From assembly GCF_030852425.1 (NCBI RefSeq), contig NZ_NSDM01000001.1:558001-622000 (forward strand): 64,000 nucleotides of DNA, written 5' to 3'. Below are positions 7,653-17,045 of this stretch, in pieces; position 1 is the stretch's first letter, and the number at the start of each line of letters is the position of its first letter. Below the pieces are notes generated by a model that saw only the letters and a program-made list of their open reading frames with translations, ran no database searches and was not told where the DNA came from. Made by a program: the position numbers and the translations under genes. The DNA is from Saccharothrix longispora. GTDB taxonomy: Bacteria > Actinomycetota > Actinomycetes > Mycobacteriales > Pseudonocardiaceae.

Positions 7653-8845
7653 CAGTGCTCACCTCCGGCGAACCCGGCGTGGTACGCCAGGAACTCGTCG
7701 CGTTGCGCCTCCAGGACGGGGTTGCCCTCGGCGTAGACCTCGCTGAAGATCCGCTCGGCCGGCGGGTCGGGCAGGTTGACGCAGTAGTCCCGCAGTTCGA
7801 CCGCGATCTGCTCGGCCTCGGCCTCGATCGACTCGAAGAAGGCCTGGTCGGCCCACTGCTGCTTGACCAGGTGCACCTTGACGCGCTCGATCGGGTCCTT
7901 GAGCTTCCACAGCTCCAGCTCGTCGGAGAGCCGGTAGCGGGACGGGTCGTCGGACGTGGTGTGCGCGTCCATGCGGTAGGTGAACGCCTCGATCAGGATG
8001 GGGCCGTTGCCCTGGCGGCACTCCTCCAGCGCCCAGCGGGTGACCGCGAGCGTGGCGAGCACGTCGTTGCCGTCGACGCGGATGCCGGGGAAGCCGTAGC
8101 CGCGGGCCCGCTGGTAGAGCGGGAGGCGCGACTGGCGCTCGGTGGGCTCGGAGATGGCCCACTGGTTGTTCTGGCAGAAGAACACGAGCGGCGCGTCGTA
8201 GACGGCGGCCCACACGAAGCCCTCGTGCACGTCGCCCTGGCTGGTGGCGCCGTCGCCGAAGAAGCAGATGGTGGCCTCGCCGTCGGCGTCGCCCACCTTG
8301 CCGTCGAACTTCTGGCCCATCGCGTAGCCGGCGGCGTTGAGGACCTGGTTGCCGATCACGATGGTGTAGGGGTGGAACCGGTGCTCGACCGGGTCCCACG
8401 TGCCCATGTCCGTGCCCCGGAAGATGCCCAGCAGGTCGGTCGGCTTGATGCCGCGCGTCCAGGCGATGCCGTGCTCGCGGTAGCTGGGGAACGCCATGTC
8501 GGTCGGGCGCAGCGCGCGGCCGGCGCCGATCTGCGCGGCCTCCTGGCCGAGCAGCGGGACCCAGATGCCGAGCTGGCCCTTGCGCTGGAGGGCGTTCGCC
8601 TCGCGGTCGACGCGGCGGACCAGGACCATGTCGCGGTACAGGCCGCGCAGCTCCTCGGCCGTGATGTCGATGTCGAAGTCCGGGTGCGTGACGCGCTCGC
8701 CCTCGGGGGTGAGCAGCTGCACCAGGTCCGCGCCGCCTTCGTCTGTCGCTCGCAAGCCGGCGATCACCTGTTCAGGGGTCGGTGTCGCACCGGTGGCCGG
8801 AGGGGCGTCCGGCCCTGGGTGCGTCCATTCTTCGGGGGACGACAT
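7652..8845 (-). CDS. bkdA: 2-oxoacid dehydrogenase E1 component, alpha subunit
   Basis: A 397-residue E1 alpha subunit and first gene of the operon. The thiamine-diphosphate motif runs from ICFFGDGATSQGDVHEGF to FFCQNNQWAIS (GDG...NN). Heterodimer and substrate segments are VRRVDREANALQRKGQLG and RMDAHTTSDDPSRYR. The first 60 residues (Pro/Thr-rich) are an extension typical of actinobacterial BkdA. It decarboxylates the 2-oxoacid and acylates the lipoyl group of E2. The E3 dihydrolipoamide dehydrogenase is not encoded here. No regulator of the Lrp/BkdR type is adjacent, but the upstream spacer has unusual hairpins. Confidence 0.93.
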   Translation of the reverse strand: MSSPEEWTHPGPDAPPATGATPTPEQVIAGLRATDEGGADLVQLLTPEGERVTHPDFDIDITAEELRGLYRDMVLVRRVDREANALQRKGQLGIWVPLLGQEAAQIGAGRALRPTDMAFPSYREHGIAWTRGIKPTDLLGIFRGTDMGTWDPVEHRFHPYTIVIGNQVLNAAGYAMGQKFDGKVGDADGEATICFFGDGATSQGDVHEGFVWAAVYDAPLVFFCQNNQWAISEPTERQSRLPLYQRARGYGFPGIRVDGNDVLATLAVTRWALEECRQGNGPILIEAFTYRMDAHTTSDDPSRYRLSDELELWKLKDPIERVKVHLVKQQWADQAFFESIEAEAEQIAVELRDYCVNLPDPPAERIFSEVYAEGNPVLEAQRDEFLAYHAGFAGGEH

Positions 8846-9060
8846 GCGCCTGTCTCCTCGTCTACGAGGCCGCCCGGTCGCTCGTGACGACTCTGCGCGG
8901 CTGCACCGCCAGTCGCCGTCGCCCCTGGGTGTGGGGAATCGGCAACCGTCGGCGCTGACGGTGTGTTCTCATCCACATCCTGACATGGCCCCTGCCGTAT
9001 TGGTGTGCCCCGTCCCAGTTCGTGACAGAGAGCGCAGGCCCCTCACCTGCGGTAACGGTT

Positions 9061-9137
9061 GGACGGCCAATCTTCGGCCGTCCGAGCACGGCGTCCGCTC
9101 ACCGGACGCCCACGTCCCGGTTACCGATCGTTAACGG
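9061..9137. repeat. Cluster of three dyads in the bkdA/peptidase spacer
   Basis: The 454-bp spacer between two divergent genes holds two perfect 8-bp stems (GGACGGCC/GGCCGTCC at 9061-9068 and 9076-9083; GGCGTCCG/CGGACGCC at 9090-9097 and 9103-9110) and an imperfect palindrome GGTTACCGATCGTTAACGG at 9119-9137. They cannot terminate an annotated gene because both neighbours read away from them. Operator or leader functions are possible. No other gene is seen in 8846-9299. Confidence 0.55.
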
Positions 9138-9299
9138 CCGCCCGTCGTCTTCGGGGTGCGTCCGGTCGGCGGCAACCGCCCACGTGGGGGGTGGACCGGT
9201 TCGATGGACTACCGACCATCGGGCCGACTGGGCATTTCCACCCTGCGAAACCGCCGCGCGACCGCCTGACCGCGCGGCGGGCCGTGACAGGATCGGGAC

Positions 9300-10712
9300 G
9301 TGGACCGTTCAGCACTGACCAGCACCGTTCGCGGGCTGTGGGACGACGACATCCTCCCGAGCCTCTCCGCCCTGGTCGCGATACCCGCGATCTCCCCCGC
9401 CTTCGACCCCGCGTGGGCGACCAGCGGCCACCTGGCCGCCGCGGTCGAGCACGTGCGCGCCTGGCTCGCCACCCGCGACCTGCCGGGCACCACCGTCGAG
9501 GTCGTCCAGCTCCCCGACCGCACGCCGCTGCTATTGGTGGACGTGCCCGGCACGGCGGTGTCCGACGACACCGTCCTCATGTACGGGCACCTGGACAAGC
9601 AGCCCCCGGTCGGCGGCTGGTCGGAGGGCCTCGGCCCGTGGACCCCGGTCGTGCGCGACGGCCGCCTGTACGGGCGCGGCGCGGCCGACGACGGCTACTC
9701 GGGGTACGCGGCGGTGGCCGCGATCGAGGCTGTGCGGGCGAACGGCGGGACGCACGCGCGGTGCGTCGTGCTGCTGGAGACGGGCGAGGAGTCGGGCAGT
9801 CCCGACCTGCCCGCCTACCTGGAGCACCTGAAGCCTCGGCTGGGCGACGTGTCGCTGGTCGTGTGCCTGGACTCCGGCGGCAACGACTACGACCGGATGT
9901 GGCTGACCTCGTCCCTGCGCGGTCTCGTGCAGGCGACGATGACGGTGCGCGTGCTGGACGCCGGCCTGCACTCGGGCACGGGCAGCGGCGTCGTGCCCTC
10001 GTCGTTCCGCATCGCCCGGCAGCTGCTGGACCGGCTGGAGGACTCCGCCACCGGCGAGGTGCTGGTGCGCGAGATGCACGTGGACGTGCCGGAGCACCGG
10101 CTCGCCGAGGTGCGCGACGCGGTGACCGCCGCGCCGGGTTCCATCACCGGCCCCGTGGCGTGGGCGGGTGGCACCCGGCCGGTCGTCGAGGACGAGGTCG
10201 AGCTGGCCCTGAACTCGGGCTGGCGGCCCACCCTGTCGATCACCGGCGCGGACGGCCTGCCGTCTCCGGACGACGCGGGCAACGTGCTGCGGCCGTTCAC
10301 CACGCTCGTGCTGAGCTTCCGGCTGCCGCCGACGGCCGACTCGGGCGTGGCCCTGGAGGCGGTGCGGCGGCTGCTGACGACCGACGTGCCGTACGGGGCG
10401 ACCGTCGAGCTGTCCCGCGTCGAGCACGCCACCGGCTGGAACGCGCCGGCGCTCGCGCCGTGGCTGCGCGACACCCTGGACGGGGTCGGCGAGGAGGTCT
10501 TCGGCGCGCCGTGGCGGAGCATGGCGCTGGGCGGCTCGATCCCGTTCATGGGCCTGCTGGCCGAGGCGTACCCGGAGGCGCAGTTCCTGGTCACGGGCGC
10601 GGTCGGGCCGGACTCGAACTGCCACGTGCCCGACGAGTGGCTGCACCTGGAGCAGGCGGCGCGCATCACCGCGGCGGTGGCCTCGGTGCTGGACGCGCAC
10701 GCCTCCCGCTAG
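9300..10712 (+). CDS. M20 family metallopeptidase (dipeptidase)
   Basis: A 470-residue zinc peptidase of the M20 clan. Metal-binding and catalytic marks are DTVLMYGHLDKQPP (first His, catalytic Asp), YGRGAADDGYSG (bridging Asp), LLETGEESGSPDLP (catalytic Glu-Glu), VCLDSGGND (Asp), and a C-terminal His in PDSNCHVPDEWLH. The dimerisation domain sits in the middle (about residues 200-380). Related proteins cleave dipeptides or N-acyl-peptides in the cytoplasm. GTG is the start; a CAGGAT hexamer 6 nt upstream suggests leaderless transcription. The 3' end overlaps the convergent HIT-like gene by 4 nt. Confidence 0.9.
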   Translation: MDRSALTSTVRGLWDDDILPSLSALVAIPAISPAFDPAWATSGHLAAAVEHVRAWLATRDLPGTTVEVVQLPDRTPLLLVDVPGTAVSDDTVLMYGHLDKQPPVGGWSEGLGPWTPVVRDGRLYGRGAADDGYSGYAAVAAIEAVRANGGTHARCVVLLETGEESGSPDLPAYLEHLKPRLGDVSLVVCLDSGGNDYDRMWLTSSLRGLVQATMTVRVLDAGLHSGTGSGVVPSSFRIARQLLDRLEDSATGEVLVREMHVDVPEHRLAEVRDAVTAAPGSITGPVAWAGGTRPVVEDEVELALNSGWRPTLSITGADGLPSPDDAGNVLRPFTTLVLSFRLPPTADSGVALEAVRRLLTTDVPYGATVELSRVEHATGWNAPALAPWLRDTLDGVGEEVFGAPWRSMALGGSIPFMGLLAEAYPEAQFLVTGAVGPDSNCHVPDEWLHLEQAARITAAVASVLDAHASR

Positions 10713-11179
10713 AGGGTCAGGAGCCGGTCGACCTCCGCGGCCAGGGCGTCGCGGAGGTCGTCGTGCCGCGGGCCGAGCGCGTGGCGCGGGTCGGTCCACA
10801 CCTCGGGCGGGTAGAGGTGGACGGGGTGGCCGACCCGTTCAGGTGGTTCCCACTCGTACCGGGCGCGCACGTGGGCGTGCAGGAACGGGTCGGTGTTGCC
10901 GAGGATCTCGATGTTCACCCGCCGGAACCGCTCGTCGCGGCGGGCGCACACCACCTCGACCGCCTCGGCGAGCAGCTCGACGTCCGCCAGGAACCGCAGG
11001 CGCCTGGGCCGGGGCAGGTCCGTCAGCCGCCCGACCGCCGGGTCGTCGGTGAGCAGGACGCAGTAGCCGGGCAGGAACTGGACGTCGCCGATGACGGCGA
11101 AGCCCGCGTGGAGCCGGCGCAGCACGGACGGGTTCTCGCCGCGGAGCGCCGAGCCGACGCGGTCGTCCTGCCAGGTCAC
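10709..11179 (-). CDS. HIT-like protein
   Basis: A 156-residue protein resembling actinobacterial proteins labelled diadenosine tetraphosphate hydrolase. The pattern GDVQFLPGYCVLLTDDP, the helix LLAEAVEVVCARRDERFRRVNIEILGNTD split by the NIEILGN strand, and FLHAHVRARYEWEP fit the HIT fold. The canonical HxHxH triad is reduced to HAH here, so nucleotide hydrolase activity is not assured. The GTG start is set by a 4-nt GTGA overlap with the small ORF upstream, implying coupled translation. Confidence 0.75.
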   Translation of the reverse strand: MTWQDDRVGSALRGENPSVLRRLHAGFAVIGDVQFLPGYCVLLTDDPAVGRLTDLPRPRRLRFLADVELLAEAVEVVCARRDERFRRVNIEILGNTDPFLHAHVRARYEWEPPERVGHPVHLYPPEVWTDPRHALGPRHDDLRDALAAEVDRLLTL

Positions 11180-11286
11180 GTGTCCCACCTCCGGGTGATG
11201 TCGTCGAGCAGCGCGGGGCCGGTGGTCGGGTCGGTGCCGCGGCACCGGCGCGCGCGGGCGAGCTCGTCGAAGTCCACGGTCTGCAT
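11176..11286 (-). CDS. 36-residue ORF translationally coupled to the HIT-like gene
   Basis: A short frame, starting MQTVDFDELARARRC and ending DDITRRWDT, sits directly before the HIT-like gene, and its TGA overlaps the next GTG (GTGA). The composition (acidic and Arg-rich, no membrane segment) looks protein-like. The frame is open further upstream as KIFTDDPDGAR but offers no ATG or GTG there, so the start could be an unusual codon. I do not recognise a family. It could be a leader peptide for the HIT-like gene or a small partner protein. Confidence 0.45.
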   Translation of the reverse strand: MQTVDFDELARARRCRGTDPTTGPALLDDITRRWDT

Positions 11287-11634
11287 CCTGGCCCCGTCCG
11301 GGTCGTCGGTGAAGATCTTGACAGCGGTCGGGGGAACGCGGCGCGGCCCGGCGCGCCGATCGCGATGATCACCCGTCCGTGGCCCGGACCGCCTCCCGGC
11401 GGACAGCGCGACGACCACCCGTGACGGGCAGTCCCGCGGCCCTGTCACGGCCCCGGGCGGGTGAGCGGCCGGCCGGGGTCCGCGCCGTCCGCCGACCGTG
11501 CCCCGGACGGCGCCGCGCGGTGCTCGCCGGTCGCCCCACGGGGGTGGGTCGTCCACGGAGAGTGAGCGTGACACGCCTGTGCAAGACCTTTCAGAGCTGT
11601 GACCTAACCCGCGAGTAACCGCTTTACTGGATCG
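11287..11634. other. Gene-free spacer before the GH63-type gene
   Basis: I see no credible gene here. The first part is very GC-rich. The last 60 bases are poorer in GC and contain TAACCC and TTTACT hexamers that could serve the GH63-type gene downstream, but none has a convincing -35. Confidence 0.4.
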
Positions 11635-14325
11635 ATGCCGCACACTGGCCGCGTGAACGAGCACAGCCGGCAAGCCGAGCGAGCGCGACTGGCGGAGTCC
11701 GACTCCCCCACCGCTCCGTGGCGCCTGTGGGGCCCCTACCTGGCCGGACGGCAGTGGGGGACCGTTCGGGAGGACTACTCGGCGGGGGGCGACGCGTGGA
11801 CGTCCTTCCCGTTCGACCACGCCCGCTCGCGGGCCTACCGGTGGGGTGAGGACGGCATCGCGGGCATCTGCGACGTGCACGGCTTCCTCAACCTCGGCGT
11901 GGCCCTGTGGAACGGCCGGGACCCGTTCCTGAAGGAGCGGTACTTCGGGCTCACCAACGACGAGGGCAACCACGGCGAGGACGTCAAGGAGCACTGGTGG
12001 GTGACCGACGGCACGCCCACCCACTCGTGGATGCAGGTCGTCTACCGGTACCCGCAGTGCGAGTTCCCCTACGCCGAGCTGCGCGAACGGGCCCGCGTCG
12101 CCGGGCGCAACGAGCGCGAGCCGGAGCTGTCGGACACCGGCGCGCTCGACGGGAACCGGTTCTTCGACGTGGCCGTGAGCTACGCGAAGGCGAGCCCGAC
12201 GGACCTGTGCGTCGAGATCACCGCCACCAACCACGGCCCGGACCCGGCGCCGCTGCACCTGCTCCCGCAGCTGTGGTTCCGCAACACGTGGTCGTGGGGC
12301 CGGGACGCGCGCAAGCCGTCGCTGGTCGCCCGCACGAACGACGGCTGGCGCCGGGTCACCGCCGAGCACGGCGCGCTGGGCCGCTACACGCTGCACGTCG
12401 AGGGGACGCCGACGCTGCTGGTCACCGACAACGAGACCAACGAGGTCGAGCTGTTCGGCACCGAGCGCAACCCCGGCGAGTACACCAAGGACGGCGTCGA
12501 CCGGTACGTGGTCGGGCGCGACGCGCGGGCCTGCCGGGTGGTCGGCCCGGACGACACGAGCGAGCCGGGCACGAAGGTGGCGGCCTGGTACTCGTTCGAC
12601 CCGGTGGAGCCGGGCGAGTCGGTGACCGTGCGGCTGCGGCTGGTGGAGGGGGACGGGCACCTCGACGCGTTCGGCCCGAGCTTCCAGGACACCGTGCAGC
12701 AGCGCCGCTGGGAGGCCGACGAGTTCCACGCCACCGGCCTCGACCCGCGCCGGGCCGCGGTGGTGCGGCGGGCGCTGGCGGGCCTGATGTGGACCAAGCA
12801 GCACTACCGCTTCCGCACCCGCGAGTGGCTGGACGGCGACCCGGCGCAGCCCGCGGCGCCCAAGTCGCGGACCACGCCGCACGCGCGCAACGCGCACTGG
12901 CGGCACTTCGACGTGGCCGACGTGATCTCCATGCCGGACGAGTGGGAGTACCCGTGGTTCGCCGCGTGGGACCTCGCGTTCCAGGCGGTGCCGTTCGCCC
13001 GGGTGGACCCGGCGTTCGCCAAGGAGCAGCTGCTCCTGCTGTGCCGGGAGTGGCTGATGCACCCCAACGGCCAGCTCCCGGCCTACGAGTGGGAGTTCGG
13101 CGACGTGAACCCGCCGGTGCACGCCTGGGCGGCGCTCCAGGTGTACCGGTCGGAGGAGGTCCCGGACCGGAAGTTCCTGGCCAAGATCTTCCACAAGCTG
13201 CTGCTGAACTTCTCCTGGTGGGTGAACCGCAAGGACGCCGACGGCAGCTACCTGTTCGAGGGCGGCTTCCTCGGCATGGACAACATCGGTCCGGTGAACC
13301 GGTCGGAGCCGATGCTCGGCCAGTGGCGGCTGGAGCAGTCCGACGCCACGTCGTGGATGGCGGCCTACAGCCTGCACCTGATGCAGATCGCGCTGGAGCT
13401 GGCGCGGCACGACGACGCGTACGAGGACGTGGCCACGAAGTTCGTGGAGCACTTCCTGAGCATCGCGGACGCGTCCACGCAGTTCGGCTCGGGCGGGCGC
13501 GGGATCTGGGACGAGACGGACGGCTTCTGCTACGACGCGGTGACGCGGCGGCTGCCGGACGGCTCGACGGAGTCCAAGCCGGTGCGGGTGCGGTCGATGG
13601 TGGGCCTCATCCCGGTGCTGGCGTGCGCGACGCTGGAGCCGTGGGTGTTCCAGGAGCTGCCCGACTTCACCCGGCGGCTGGAGCACCTGCTGTCCAAGCG
13701 GCCGGAGCTGAAGCCGTTCGTGAGCAGGCGCGGCGACCGGGCGATGTTCAGCCTGCTGGACGAGCGCAAGCTGCGGCTGGTGCTGACCCGGATGCTCGAC
13801 GAGGGCGAGTTCCTGTCCCCGCACGGCATCCGCAGCCTGTCCGCGGCGCACCGCGAGGGCCTGGAGGTGCAGGTCGCGGACCAGGAGCACCGGATGGGCT
13901 ACGAGCCCGGGGAGTCGCGCACGCCGATGTTCGGCGGCAACTCGAACTGGCGCGGACCGGTGTGGTTCCCGACGAACGCGCTGCTCGTCGAGGCCCTGCG
14001 GACGGTCGAGGAGTTCCACGACGGTTCGTTCCACGTGGAACTTCCCACCCGCTCCACGCGACACGTGACGGCGGGCCAGGCGGCGGACGAGCTGGTCAGG
14101 CGGCTGGTGTCGCTGTTCCTGCCGGACCACGACGGCCGCCGCCCGGCGGACGGCAAGCGGATCGAGTCGACGGACTCGCCGCTGTGGCGCGACCACGTCA
14201 CGTTCAGCGAGTACTTCGACGGCGACACGGGCGAGGGCCTCGGCGCGACGCACCAGACGGGGTGGACGGCACTGGTGGCGTCGTTGATGACGGACCGTCG
14301 CCAAACGAGCGCACCCGGTACATGA
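11635..14325 (+). CDS. Glycoside hydrolase of the GH63/MGH1-like (alpha-glucosidase) family
   Basis: An 896-residue cytoplasmic protein without a signal peptide. The N-terminal third is a beta-sandwich (YGLTNDEGN-like region, WWVTDGTPTHSWMQVVYRYP, then LHLLPQLWFRNTWSW). The C-terminal (alpha/alpha)6 barrel carries EYPWFAAWDLAFQAVPFARVD, LPAYEWEFGDVNPPVHAWA, GGFLGMDNIG and FGGNSNWRGPVWFPTN, the usual GH63 landmarks; acidic residues in AAWD and GDTGEG are candidates for catalysis. Relatives hydrolyse alpha-glucosides such as mannosylglycerate or trehalose-like compounds. The start could be this ATG or a GTG six codons later. No sugar transporter adjoins it, so the substrate is unknown. Confidence 0.88.
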   Translation: MPHTGRVNEHSRQAERARLAESDSPTAPWRLWGPYLAGRQWGTVREDYSAGGDAWTSFPFDHARSRAYRWGEDGIAGICDVHGFLNLGVALWNGRDPFLKERYFGLTNDEGNHGEDVKEHWWVTDGTPTHSWMQVVYRYPQCEFPYAELRERARVAGRNEREPELSDTGALDGNRFFDVAVSYAKASPTDLCVEITATNHGPDPAPLHLLPQLWFRNTWSWGRDARKPSLVARTNDGWRRVTAEHGALGRYTLHVEGTPTLLVTDNETNEVELFGTERNPGEYTKDGVDRYVVGRDARACRVVGPDDTSEPGTKVAAWYSFDPVEPGESVTVRLRLVEGDGHLDAFGPSFQDTVQQRRWEADEFHATGLDPRRAAVVRRALAGLMWTKQHYRFRTREWLDGDPAQPAAPKSRTTPHARNAHWRHFDVADVISMPDEWEYPWFAAWDLAFQAVPFARVDPAFAKEQLLLLCREWLMHPNGQLPAYEWEFGDVNPPVHAWAALQVYRSEEVPDRKFLAKIFHKLLLNFSWWVNRKDADGSYLFEGGFLGMDNIGPVNRSEPMLGQWRLEQSDATSWMAAYSLHLMQIALELARHDDAYEDVATKFVEHFLSIADASTQFGSGGRGIWDETDGFCYDAVTRRLPDGSTESKPVRVRSMVGLIPVLACATLEPWVFQELPDFTRRLEHLLSKRPELKPFVSRRGDRAMFSLLDERKLRLVLTRMLDEGEFLSPHGIRSLSAAHREGLEVQVADQEHRMGYEPGESRTPMFGGNSNWRGPVWFPTNALLVEALRTVEEFHDGSFHVELPTRSTRHVTAGQAADELVRRLVSLFLPDHDGRRPADGKRIESTDSPLWRDHVTFSEYFDGDTGEGLGATHQTGWTALVASLMTDRRQTSAPGT

Positions 14326-14490
14326 ATTGTGTGACCTGACCCAACCGGCCGAACATTTTGCGGTTCCCCACCGCATGTGACACAGGAATCGTGCCCACCG
14401 AAGGTCTGTAACACGCACGTGCTGTCCACCGTGTCACCCAAGTGGCAGTATGCCGAACACTCGACCGACACAGTTACGAGGAGTGACACC

Positions 14491-15309
14491 GTGGCCCGTC
14501 GTACCAGGCACGCTGCGCTCGCCCTGTTCCCCGTGCTCGCCCTGGCGGCCACGATGACGGCGTGCGCGACCAAGGTGAACACCGGTTCCACGGATGCCGG
14601 CTCCGGTATCACCCTGGTCCAGAGCGGCAAGCTGGTCACCTGCACCCACCTGTCCTACAAGCCCTTCCAGTTCTCCGAGGGCGACAAGACCGTGGGCTTC
14701 GACGTCGAGCTGGTCGACCTGGTGGCGAAGGAGCTGAACGTCACCCAGGAAATCTTCGACACCCCCTTCGAGACCATCACCTCCGGCGAGGTCTTCAACA
14801 CCGGCAAGTGCGACCTCGCCGCCGCGGGCATGACGATCAACGACGCCCGCAAGGAGGCCATCGACTTCTCGGAGCCGTACTTCGACGCCTCGCAGGCGCT
14901 GCTGGTCAAGAAGGACTCCGGCATCACCGGTCTGGAGAGCCTCAACGGCAAGAAGATCGGCGTCCAGCTGGAGACCACCGGCGAGGAGTACGCCAACGAG
15001 AACGCGGCGAAGTTCGGCTACACCGTCGTCCAGTTCGAGGACCTGCCGCTGATGGAGACCGCCGTGCGCACCGGCGCGGTGGACGCGGCCATCAACGACA
15101 ACGGCGTGCTCTACGACTACGCCAAGGAGTTCCCGGACACCGAGGTGACGACGGAGTTCGACACCGGTGAGCAGTACGGGATCGGCGTGAAGAAGGGCAA
15201 CACCGCCCTCAAGGCCAAGATCGACGAGGTCCTGAAGAAGGCCAAGGACAACGGCGAGTACGACAAGATCTACGAGAAGTGGTTCGGCAAGAAGCCGGAG
15301 TCGAAGTAA
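14491..15309 (+). CDS. Amino-acid ABC transporter, substrate-binding lipoprotein
   Basis: A 272-residue family 3 extracellular solute-binding protein. The signal sequence is Arg-rich then hydrophobic and ends in a lipobox-like ATMTAC, so Cys is probably lipidated. The binding core shows LVTCTHLSYKPFQFSEGDKTVGFDVELVDLVAKELN, the hallmark of polar amino-acid binders, and ends KIYEKWFGK. The GTG start is preceded by a good GAGGAG 7 nt away; an in-frame ATG 38 codons upstream has none. It should deliver a polar amino acid such as glutamate or glutamine to the permease encoded next. A hairpin separates it from the permease. Confidence 0.92.
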   Translation: MARRTRHAALALFPVLALAATMTACATKVNTGSTDAGSGITLVQSGKLVTCTHLSYKPFQFSEGDKTVGFDVELVDLVAKELNVTQEIFDTPFETITSGEVFNTGKCDLAAAGMTINDARKEAIDFSEPYFDASQALLVKKDSGITGLESLNGKKIGVQLETTGEEYANENAAKFGYTVVQFEDLPLMETAVRTGAVDAAINDNGVLYDYAKEFPDTEVTTEFDTGEQYGIGVKKGNTALKAKIDEVLKKAKDNGEYDKIYEKWFGKKPESK

Positions 15310-15320
15310 CCGGCTCGACG

Positions 15321-15353
15321 GCGGGGCCGGTGCTCACGAAGCACCGGCCCCGC
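15321..15353 (+). terminator. Intercistronic hairpin between binding protein and permease
   Basis: Perfect 14-bp arms (GCGGGGCCGGTGCT at 15321-15334 and AGCACCGGCCCCGC at 15340-15353) with a CACGA loop. It lies between the first and second gene of one ABC operon. Such hairpins usually end most transcripts or stabilise the upstream part so that the binding protein is made in excess. Confidence 0.7.
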
Positions 15354-15387
15354 GCCTTGTCCACCCCACCCACGAGGTAACCCACAC

Positions 15388-16212
15388 ATGGCACTCTCCA
15401 AGCGACAGCGGGCGAAGGCGTTCCGCGGCGCCCAGTACGCGCTGCTGGTCGTGATCGCGGTCGTCCTGGCGCTGGTCGCCGACTGGCGCGAGATCCAGCG
15501 CAGCTTCTTCAACCTGGACATCGCCGCGGAGATGTTCCCCAACGTCATCACGGTGGCGTTGAAGAACACCCTCGTCTACACCGCGCTGGGCTTCGGCTTC
15601 GGCCTGGTGCTCGGCCTGGTGCTGGCCCTGATGAAGCTGTCGCCGGTCGCGCCCTACCGGTGGATCGCCACGATCTACATCGAGTTCTTCCGGGGCGTCC
15701 CCGCCCTGCTGGTGTTCATCGCGCTCAGCTTCGGCGTGCCGCTGGCGTTCGGCCTCCAGTTCGACATCTACTCCACGGTCATGCTGGCGCTCGGCATCGT
15801 CGGCGCCGCGTACATGGCGGAGACGATCCGCGCGGGCATCCAGGCCGTGCCGAAGGGCCAGATCGAGGCGGCCCGCTCGCTGGGCATGTCCCAGGGCCGG
15901 ACCATGGTCACGGTCGTCATCCCGCAGGCATTCCGGATCATCCTGCCGCCGCTGACCAACGAGCTGATCCTGCTCACCAAGGACTCGTCGCTGATCTACA
16001 TCATCGGCCTGGCCCGCGACCAGTACGAGCTGACCAAGTTCGGGCGCGAGACGCTCAGCCGGTCGCCGTCGCTGACCCCGATCCTGGTGGTCGGCCTGTG
16101 CTACCTGCTGATCACGCTGCCGCTCGGCTACCTGTCGCGGTACCTGGAGCGGCGCACGGGCGGCAAGAAGATCAGCACACCGGAGTCGACCGGGTTGGGG
16201 GTGTCCTCGTGA
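15388..16212 (+). CDS. Amino-acid ABC transporter, permease
   Basis: A 274-residue membrane protein of the HisM/GlnP type. It has about five to six membrane helices, starting after a basic, Gln-rich N-terminus. The EAA loop is visible as [30 protein letters not shown], which contacts the ATPase. The segment [16 protein letters not shown] is typical of polar amino-acid permeases. It contains no second permease partner, so it probably acts as a homodimer. Its TGA overlaps the GTG of the ATPase gene (GTGA). Confidence 0.93.
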   Translation: MALSKRQRAKAFRGAQYALLVVIAVVLALVADWREIQRSFFNLDIAAEMFPNVITVALKNTLVYTALGFGFGLVLGLVLALMKLSPVAPYRWIATIYIEFFRGVPALLVFIALSFGVPLAFGLQFDIYSTVMLALGIVGAAYMAETIRAGIQAVPKGQIEAARSLGMSQGRTMVTVVIPQAFRIILPPLTNELILLTKDSSLIYIIGLARDQYELTKFGRETLSRSPSLTPILVVGLCYLLITLPLGYLSRYLERRTGGKKISTPESTGLGVSS

Positions 16213-16991
16213 GCGAGGCGGTTGTCGTGGAGACCGGACCGGCGGTCGAGATCGTCGGGTTGAAGAAGTCGTTCGGCCCGCTGGAGGTGCTCAAGGGCAT
16301 CGACGCGCGGGTCGAGCGCGGTGACGTGGTGTGCGTCATCGGGCCGTCCGGCTCGGGCAAGTCCACGCTGCTGCGCTGCGTGAACCTGCTGGAGGAGCCG
16401 ACGGCGGGCAGGATCGTCGTCAACGGCACCGAGCTGACCGACCCGGACGTGGACATCGACGCCGCGCGCACCCGCATCGGCATGGTGTTCCAGGGCTTCA
16501 ACCTGTTCTCGCACCTCAACGTGCTGAACAACCTGATGGTCGCGCAGCGCAAGGTGCTCAAGCGGGACCAGAAGACGGCGCAGGAGGTCGCGCTGCGCAA
16601 CCTGGAGCGGGTCGGGCTGGGCGAGAAGGTCAACGCGATGCCGGCCCAGCTGTCCGGCGGCCAGCAGCAGCGCGTGGCCATCGCGCGGGCGCTGTCGATG
16701 GACCCGGACGTGATGCTGTTCGACGAGCCGACGTCGGCGCTGGACCCCGAGCTGGTGGGCGACGTGCTGGGCGTGATGCGGCAGCTCGCCGACGAGGGCA
16801 TGACCATGCTCGTGGTGACGCACGAGATGCAGTTCGCCCGCGAGGTGGCCGACCGGGTGCTGTTCATGGACGGCGGGTACGTCGTCGAGGAGGGGCCGGC
16901 CGAGCAGGTCATCGGCGCGCCGCGGCACGAGCGCACGCAGTCGTTCCTGGCGCGCGTGCTCGACCCGACGCACCAGGGGCCCTCCGCGTAG
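16209..16991 (+). CDS. Amino-acid ABC transporter, ATP-binding protein
   Basis: A 260-residue ATPase of the GlnQ/HisP type. Walker A is GPSGSGKST, the Q-loop region is [17 protein letters not shown], the signature is [16 protein letters not shown], Walker B is [14 protein letters not shown], and the switch His is in [15 protein letters not shown]. It drives import of the amino acid held by the lipoprotein two genes upstream. The GTG start overlaps the permease stop by 4 nt. The operon order binding protein, permease, ATPase is complete. Confidence 0.95.
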   Translation: MSEAVVVETGPAVEIVGLKKSFGPLEVLKGIDARVERGDVVCVIGPSGSGKSTLLRCVNLLEEPTAGRIVVNGTELTDPDVDIDAARTRIGMVFQGFNLFSHLNVLNNLMVAQRKVLKRDQKTAQEVALRNLERVGLGEKVNAMPAQLSGGQQQRVAIARALSMDPDVMLFDEPTSALDPELVGDVLGVMRQLADEGMTMLVVTHEMQFAREVADRVLFMDGGYVVEEGPAEQVIGAPRHERTQSFLARVLDPTHQGPSA

Positions 16992-17045
16992 CCCGTTTCC
17001 CCGTTCCCTTGCGCGGGGGCGCCGGGAACCCGCATTGTCGATCAC

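Noticed and set aside
11176..14418. A 1080-codon minus-strand frame opposite the GH63-type gene
   Set aside because: Composition is Arg/His/Leu-rich noise and it crosses the glycosidase gene. Only its last 36 codons, downstream of an ATG, were kept as a possible small ORF.
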